From: Oribacterium sp. UBA5894
GTDB lineage: Bacteria > Bacillota > Clostridia > Lachnospirales > Lachnospiraceae
Direction of reading: 5' to 3'
Assembly: GCA_002431355.1 (NCBI GenBank)
Contig: DJEQ01000114.1
Location: forward strand, 71,323 to 80,453
DNA length: 9,131 nucleotides
In this document: positions 6,034-9,131 of the stretch, piece by piece
Position numbering within the stretch: position 1 is the stretch's first letter
Layout: every line of letters begins with the position of its first letter
Position numbers and translations under genes: made by a program
Notes under the pieces: model-generated
The model's input: the letters and a program-made list of their open reading frames with translations, nothing else
The model's database searches: none
What the model was told of the DNA's origin: nothing

Positions 6034-7332
6034 TCAGCCTTCCAGCATTTTATTCTGAATCTCCTCTGCACAGGTATCCAGACTTCCCCGTTCATAATAG
6101 TACTTATCTGCGGCATCCTTAAAGAGATCCATCACCGTAGACGACTCCAGTGCCGGAATCATGACCTCATTCTGATCCTGCATGGACTTGATTTCCTCTG
6201 AGGCGGCATATTCCAGTGAATTCAGCATACGTGCAGATTTCAGCGCATCGAGGGCCCGTTCCGAAATCGGAACGCCCTTCTCCGTTCCCTGCAGCTTCGC
6301 CATATCCGCATCGTTGATGAGGAAATTCAGGAGTCGAGCCGCCTCCTTCGGATGCTGCGTTGTCGCACTGATTGCATAGAGCGTTGCCGGCTTCGTATAC
6401 CAGCCACTTCGAAGTGCAGAGGACTCCGTAAGATTCTGGCCGAGAACAACATTCGTTCCTGCCGATACCAGACTGTCGCAGTAGCGCGATGCGTCACTTG
6501 CCCAGCAGCTCGTTCCTGCGGTCCTTCCACTTTCAAAATCGCCACTGTTATAGTCTTCAACCGACGGAACCACCTTTCGATCCATCAGTTCCTTATAAAA
6601 CTGAAGCATTTCCTTCCAGTCCTCTACGGTCCCGCAGTAGCTGCCATCCTCTGCATATAGCATATGTCCGGTTGTCTGCTCGAAATGCGCGACGATGCTT
6701 AAAAAGAGATGCTTCTTTACCATGCCAACCGGGTAGATGCCATCCTTGGACATAAGATCCGCTGCCTGAAAGAGCTCATCCCAGGTGGTCGGAATTGCCA
6801 GGCCATACTGATCATAAAGATCCTTGTTATAGAAAAAAACCGTCATATTATAGGCAATCGGAATCGCATTCAGATGCCCGTTCACGGTTCCAAGCGCCAG
6901 ATCCGACTCCGAATAGCGGCGAAGATCCAGCTCCTGTGTCAGATAATTCAAATCATAATAGCCTGTCCCATCCGGGGAATAGGTATCGAGCCAGGAATAG
7001 TTGATCTGCATCACATCTGCATTGGTATGGCTCTTCATAAAGACACGATTTCTGGTCTCATAGCCATCCCACACACCATAGGTATGATTGACACGGATAT
7101 CCGGATTTTTGTCTTCAAATAGCTGAAGCCCCGTCAATGTATACTGATGCCGCTGGTCATTTCCCCACCAGGAGAAGGAAATCATCGTCTGATCATTTTC
7201 CTGCCGGTAAACCGTCCGATCTCCATTTTTTTCGATCATGAAGCTGTCGAAAATGCTGCAGCCTGTCATGCCAATCGCTGCAGCAGAGCCCAGAACGCAC
7301 GCCATTATTTTTTTCCATGCGAGTTTTCTCAT
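6034..7332 (-). CDS. Family 1 (sugar-type) extracellular solute-binding lipoprotein
   Basis: A 432-residue lipoprotein expected on the outer face of the membrane. The signal peptide has a basic start (MRKLAWKK), a hydrophobic core and a lipobox MTGC, with lipidation at C25. The mature part has family 1 (MalE/UgpB-like) features: FSWWGNDQRHQYTLTGLQLFEDKNPDIRV (53-81), the hinge-region AIPIAYNMTVFFYNKDLY (156-173), PTTWDELFQAADL (181-193), the HPKEAARLLNFLIN helix (327-340) and EKGVPISERAL (351-361). Aromatics in the W/Y-rich N lobe suit a sugar ligand, but the ligand cannot be read from sequence. Mature Cys at 233, 276, 285 and 421 are unusual for this fold. The ATG (7330-7332) lies nine bases after the cyclase stop, with GAGGTGAG between. 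No permease or ATPase is adjacent, which suggests a sensing role. An orphan transporter subunit using permeases elsewhere remains possible. Confidence 0.93.
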   Translation of the reverse strand: MRKLAWKKIMACVLGSAAAIGMTGCSIFDSFMIEKNGDRTVYRQENDQTMISFSWWGNDQRHQYTLTGLQLFEDKNPDIRVNHTYGVWDGYETRNRVFMKSHTNADVMQINYSWLDTYSPDGTGYYDLNYLTQELDLRRYSESDLALGTVNGHLNAIPIAYNMTVFFYNKDLYDQYGLAIPTTWDELFQAADLMSKDGIYPVGMVKKHLFLSIVAHFEQTTGHMLYAEDGSYCGTVEDWKEMLQFYKELMDRKVVPSVEDYNSGDFESGRTAGTSCWASDASRYCDSLVSAGTNVVLGQNLTESSALRSGWYTKPATLYAISATTQHPKEAARLLNFLINDADMAKLQGTEKGVPISERALDALKSARMLNSLEYAASEEIKSMQDQNEVMIPALESSTVMDLFKDAADKYYYERGSLDTCAEEIQNKMLEG

Positions 7333-7341
7333 GCTCTCACC

Positions 7342-8799
7342 TCACATCACATAGCACGGACGTGCTTTTCCGGAACGCTTCGCCTCATACAGGGCCTGAT
7401 CTGCACGCTTATAGCTCTCTTCGAAAGTATAGCGCCCCTCATCCATCATATAGATACCCGCACTGACGGAAATCTGACACTGCTCCCGTTCCTTTGCGAA
7501 CTCTCTTGCAAACATATTGTACAGATGCTGCATTTCATCCCGTGCAACCTCCTTCGCTTCCTTAAAGGAAAGATCCGGATAATTTCGGAAGATCGCATAC
7601 TCATCACCACCCATGCGGCCAATGAATACATTTTCCGTGTAGGCATTCTGGAGCAGTTTTGCCATGCGGATGATGACATCATCCCCCACACTGTGACCGA
7701 GCTGATCATTCACCTTCTTGAAATTATCAAGGTCGAGCATGATAAAGCTGCTTGGATGATGCTCCGTTGCAACGGACATTTTACTGCTCACATAGGTCTG
7801 GAAGGCGGTTTTATTGAGAAGCCCCGTCATAAGATCATGGCTTGCCTTATCATTCAGATCCGTCACCATGCCATTCACCGAACGATTCACAAGCGTATAA
7901 AGGAAAATACCGCCCACGATCAGGATGCCACAAAGGCAGGCCACAATGAAAATGGTTTTCTGCGCGGCCATCGTATTGACACGAATCATCGCTTCCACCG
8001 ACATGGTACAGATGACATACCAGTCGTTCTGACAGCTGTTTTTTGTCACGAGGTATTCCTGGTTCATCGCGCTTCCGCTTTCCACGCCCACCAGCAGCTG
8101 ATGAATGTTCTCTGGAAGCTTTTCTGAAACCTCTTCCTGACGGCTGGAATACAGGATCTCATCATCCTCATTCACAAGGCGCACCGTCATATCATTGAGG
8201 GCCTTTGGAAGCTCAAACACGCTCTCCAGCTCTCGATTATAAATGGAGGCAATGACGAGTGCATGCTCATTGAGACGCTTTGTATAATAAAGCCGATCAT
8301 AGTTTCCATTCATCCCAAAGGACCAGCCATCCGCGGTCTGCGAATTCTGAATGTTCTCAGCGAAGGTCTTATACATGCCCCCATCCGGGAACATGGCCTT
8401 CGTCACCTGTGAAATCCAGCCAAGCGTCTTATCGTTACTGTAGACGATGCCGAAGTCCGAGAAATTCTCCATGATACCGAGATCGACGATTTTTTCATTG
8501 ATCTGCTTCTCTCGCTGAAGCTGGTCATAGGCATCCAGCAAAGTATCCGTGGGGTCATACAGATAGTAGGCTTCATCCGAAAAAAGGAGGGCCGCCTTCT
8601 GCTGAACCTCCCGAATATAGTTGTCGATATTGAGCTCCAGCTGCTTCGAATTGGCAGATACCAGCACAGAGACCTGCTGTCGCAGCGTTTCATTGGAATT
8701 GGAAAGCGTGAGACTCGTTACGATGATCGCCACCATCAGAATTCCCAGTGAGAAAATGATGATCATCGTGAGCTGAATCTTATGCAGCATCTTATTCAA
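7342..8799 (-). CDS. Membrane-anchored diguanylate cyclase with extracellular sensor domain
   Basis: Predicted to make c-di-GMP from two GTP. The 485-residue protein has a membrane segment at about 10-32 and an extracellular region of about 250 residues that looks Cache-like (inferred from layout and YTKRL/LVIASIYN patterns, not confirmed). A second membrane segment at about 282-304 is followed directly by a GGDEF domain (about 316-485) with no HAMP. Visible motifs are HDLMTGLLNKTAF, LDLDNFKKVNDQLGHSVGD (metal D356; guanine-side N364 and D373) and RMGGDEYAIF (GGDEY at 397-401). D399/E400 are intact, so it should be active. The inhibitory RxxD site is absent (positions 388-391 are TENV). The start is TTG 8797-8799, seven bases from a GGGGGAG; the ATG three codons on is too far from it. 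It is the first gene of an operon with the solute-binding protein. Confidence 0.93.
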   Translation of the reverse strand: MNKMLHKIQLTMIIIFSLGILMVAIIVTSLTLSNSNETLRQQVSVLVSANSKQLELNIDNYIREVQQKAALLFSDEAYYLYDPTDTLLDAYDQLQREKQINEKIVDLGIMENFSDFGIVYSNDKTLGWISQVTKAMFPDGGMYKTFAENIQNSQTADGWSFGMNGNYDRLYYTKRLNEHALVIASIYNRELESVFELPKALNDMTVRLVNEDDEILYSSRQEEVSEKLPENIHQLLVGVESGSAMNQEYLVTKNSCQNDWYVICTMSVEAMIRVNTMAAQKTIFIVACLCGILIVGGIFLYTLVNRSVNGMVTDLNDKASHDLMTGLLNKTAFQTYVSSKMSVATEHHPSSFIMLDLDNFKKVNDQLGHSVGDDVIIRMAKLLQNAYTENVFIGRMGGDEYAIFRNYPDLSFKEAKEVARDEMQHLYNMFAREFAKEREQCQISVSAGIYMMDEGRYTFEESYKRADQALYEAKRSGKARPCYVM

Positions 8800-8806
8800 G
8801 GCGATA

Positions 8807-8813
8807 CTCCCCC
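8807..8813 (-). promoter_or_regulatory. Ribosome binding site that supports the TTG start of the cyclase
   Basis: GGGGGAG on the minus strand, preceded by AAA, lies seven bases before TTG 8797-8799 and sixteen before ATG 8788-8790. Spacing favours the TTG start. A TTG start usually lowers expression, which suits a signalling enzyme. Confidence 0.65.
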
Positions 8814-8823
8814 TTTAGAGCAC

Positions 8824-8883
8824 AAATGTTTCGGCTATTCTTTATAAAATCACGAACATTCTTACTGTAATTAATAAACATTT
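8824..8883. promoter_or_regulatory. AT-rich inverted repeats in the cyclase leader (possible operator)
   Basis: AAATGTTT at 8824-8831 and AAACATTT at 8876-8883 are perfect 8-bp inverted copies. AACATT at 8855-8860 is a third, shorter copy, and TTACTGTAA (8862-8870) is a small palindrome between them. They overlap the predicted -10 and the leader, so they could bind a regulator or pair in RNA. In AT-rich DNA such matches can arise by chance, and no known operator consensus is recognised. Confidence 0.3.
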
Positions 8884-8908
8884 TACTATGAAAGGGACTG
8901 CATCGCAA
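8880..8908 (-). promoter_or_regulatory. Predicted sigma-A promoter of the cyclase/binding-protein operon
   Basis: Minus-strand -35 TTGCGA (8903-8908, 4/6), a 17-base spacer and -10 TAAAAT (8880-8885, 5/6). Transcription would start near 8873, leaving a leader of about 74 bases. A weaker alternative, TTACAG (8865-8870) with TATAAA (8841-8846) at 18 bases, lies inside that leader. Confidence 0.5.
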
Positions 8909-8955
8909 GTTTAACTCACTGGATTCCACCTTTTTCCCGATCTTAGCAGATCGCC

Positions 8956-9080
8956 GACAGGCTGTCTGGAAATAAGGGATGCAAAAGGTCAGGGTCCCGG
9001 AGGGGGCTGTCAGAAACCATACGGAAAGTTCGTGTAAAATCAAGCCAGGTCCCCCGGAGGGAGCCGTCTGAAACCAGTAC
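8956..9080. repeat. Degenerate GC-rich direct repeats upstream of the cyclase operon
   Basis: Two clear copies lie at 8993-9022 and 9048-9080. Both begin with a GGTCCC-type start, continue through a CGGAGGG core and GC(T/C)GTC, and end in (A/T)GAAACCA plus (G)TAC. A third, more eroded copy (GGCTGTCTGGAAAT, from about 8960) shares only the core. Starts are about 45-57 bases apart. Each long copy can fold weakly, with GGTCCC against GGGAGCC or its variant. At 8956-8966 GACAG-G-CTGTC forms a short palindrome. On the minus strand the copies translate to a repeating F-x-TAPSG pattern, a by-product of the repeat rather than a protein. The element type is not recognised; a dispersed intergenic repeat is plausible. 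Confidence 0.6.
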
Positions 9081-9131
9081 TCCAGAACCGGAAAACCCTG
9101 AAATCGGCCCTTAAGAGGCACTAGGCCCTCT

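Larger units (their letters stand above)
8800..9131. other. Intergenic region without a supported gene
   Basis: These 332 bases upstream of the cyclase contain the ribosome binding site, the predicted promoter and its leader (8807-8908), and the GC-rich repeats (8956-9080). A small inverted repeat CGATC/GATCG at 8938-8942 and 8949-8953, and a possible AGAGG/CCTCT stem at the right edge (9114-9118 and 9127-9131), are also present. I see no tRNA, no recognisable riboswitch (including no c-di-GMP GEMM core) and no credible coding frame. Confidence 0.7.

Noticed and set aside
6034..7332. A complete sugar ABC transporter locus
   Set aside because: Only the binding protein is present. It is followed by a terminator and preceded by a cyclase, so transport cannot be claimed from this window.
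7147..8127. Open frame of about 326 codons on the plus strand, antisense to the cyclase and binding protein
   Set aside because: No motif, His/Ile-rich shadow composition, and it crosses the junction of two clear minus-strand genes.
8824..8846. Flagellar-type (SigD/FliA) promoter suggested by GCCGAAAC on the minus strand
   Set aside because: The -10-like octamer matches only 6 of 8 positions and no TAAA lies 14-16 bases upstream.
8792..9121. Minus-strand frame of about 109 codons with repeating F-x-TAPSG residues
   Set aside because: The protein repeat is the translation of the GC-rich DNA repeat. The frame runs through the predicted promoter and overlaps the cyclase start; no ribosome binding site or family resemblance is seen.
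8800..9131. c-di-GMP (GEMM) riboswitch before the cyclase
   Set aside because: I looked on the minus strand for the conserved GEMM core and tetraloop-receptor elements and did not find them; only repeats and AT-rich promoter sequence are present.
1..9131. Defence system, prophage, insertion sequence or CRISPR array
   Set aside because: No transposase, integrase, nuclease or regularly spaced repeat array is seen; the upstream repeats are too few and too degenerate for CRISPR.

Overview
This is a stretch of about 9.1 kb in which every gene I can support lies on the minus strand. The base composition is moderate, Shine-Dalgarno sites are strong (AGGAG type), and the gene set is Gram-positive: a DUF896/YnzC protein, a lipobox solute-binding protein and the miaB-mutS order. 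Together these suggest an anaerobic Firmicute of the class Clostridia, probably Lachnospiraceae-like. That placement is an inference from gene content; no rRNA or species marker is present.

Read in the direction of transcription (high to low coordinates), the window falls into three parts. (1) 9131-5973: a leader of about 330 bp without a gene holds degenerate GC-rich repeats and a promoter. It precedes a two-gene operon made of a membrane-anchored diguanylate cyclase (TTG start) and, 9 bases later, a family 1 sugar-type solute-binding lipoprotein. A strong intrinsic terminator closes the operon. No ABC permease or ATPase accompanies the binding protein. (2) 5964-4261: one FAD-dependent dehydrogenase of the COG2509 type with its own extended -10 promoter. 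Its FAD domain is about 14 residues shorter than family members I recall. (3) 4286-1: a housekeeping cluster of proB, a small DUF896 protein with a tandemly duplicated C-terminal tail, and proA, all overlapping by 1-4 bases. A stem-loop follows, then miaB and the first 75 codons of mutS, which runs off the left edge. The proB promoter is embedded in the 3' end of the FAD gene.

Functionally, proB and proA encode the first two steps of proline synthesis (glutamate to glutamate-5-semialdehyde). miaB encodes a radical-SAM tRNA methylthiotransferase and mutS the mismatch-recognition ATPase. The diguanylate cyclase/solute-binding-protein pair is the most interesting part. Its architecture suggests an extracellular ligand sensor that feeds c-di-GMP synthesis rather than a transporter, but this is inference.

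I found no CRISPR array, insertion sequence, RNA gene, prophage or defence system.
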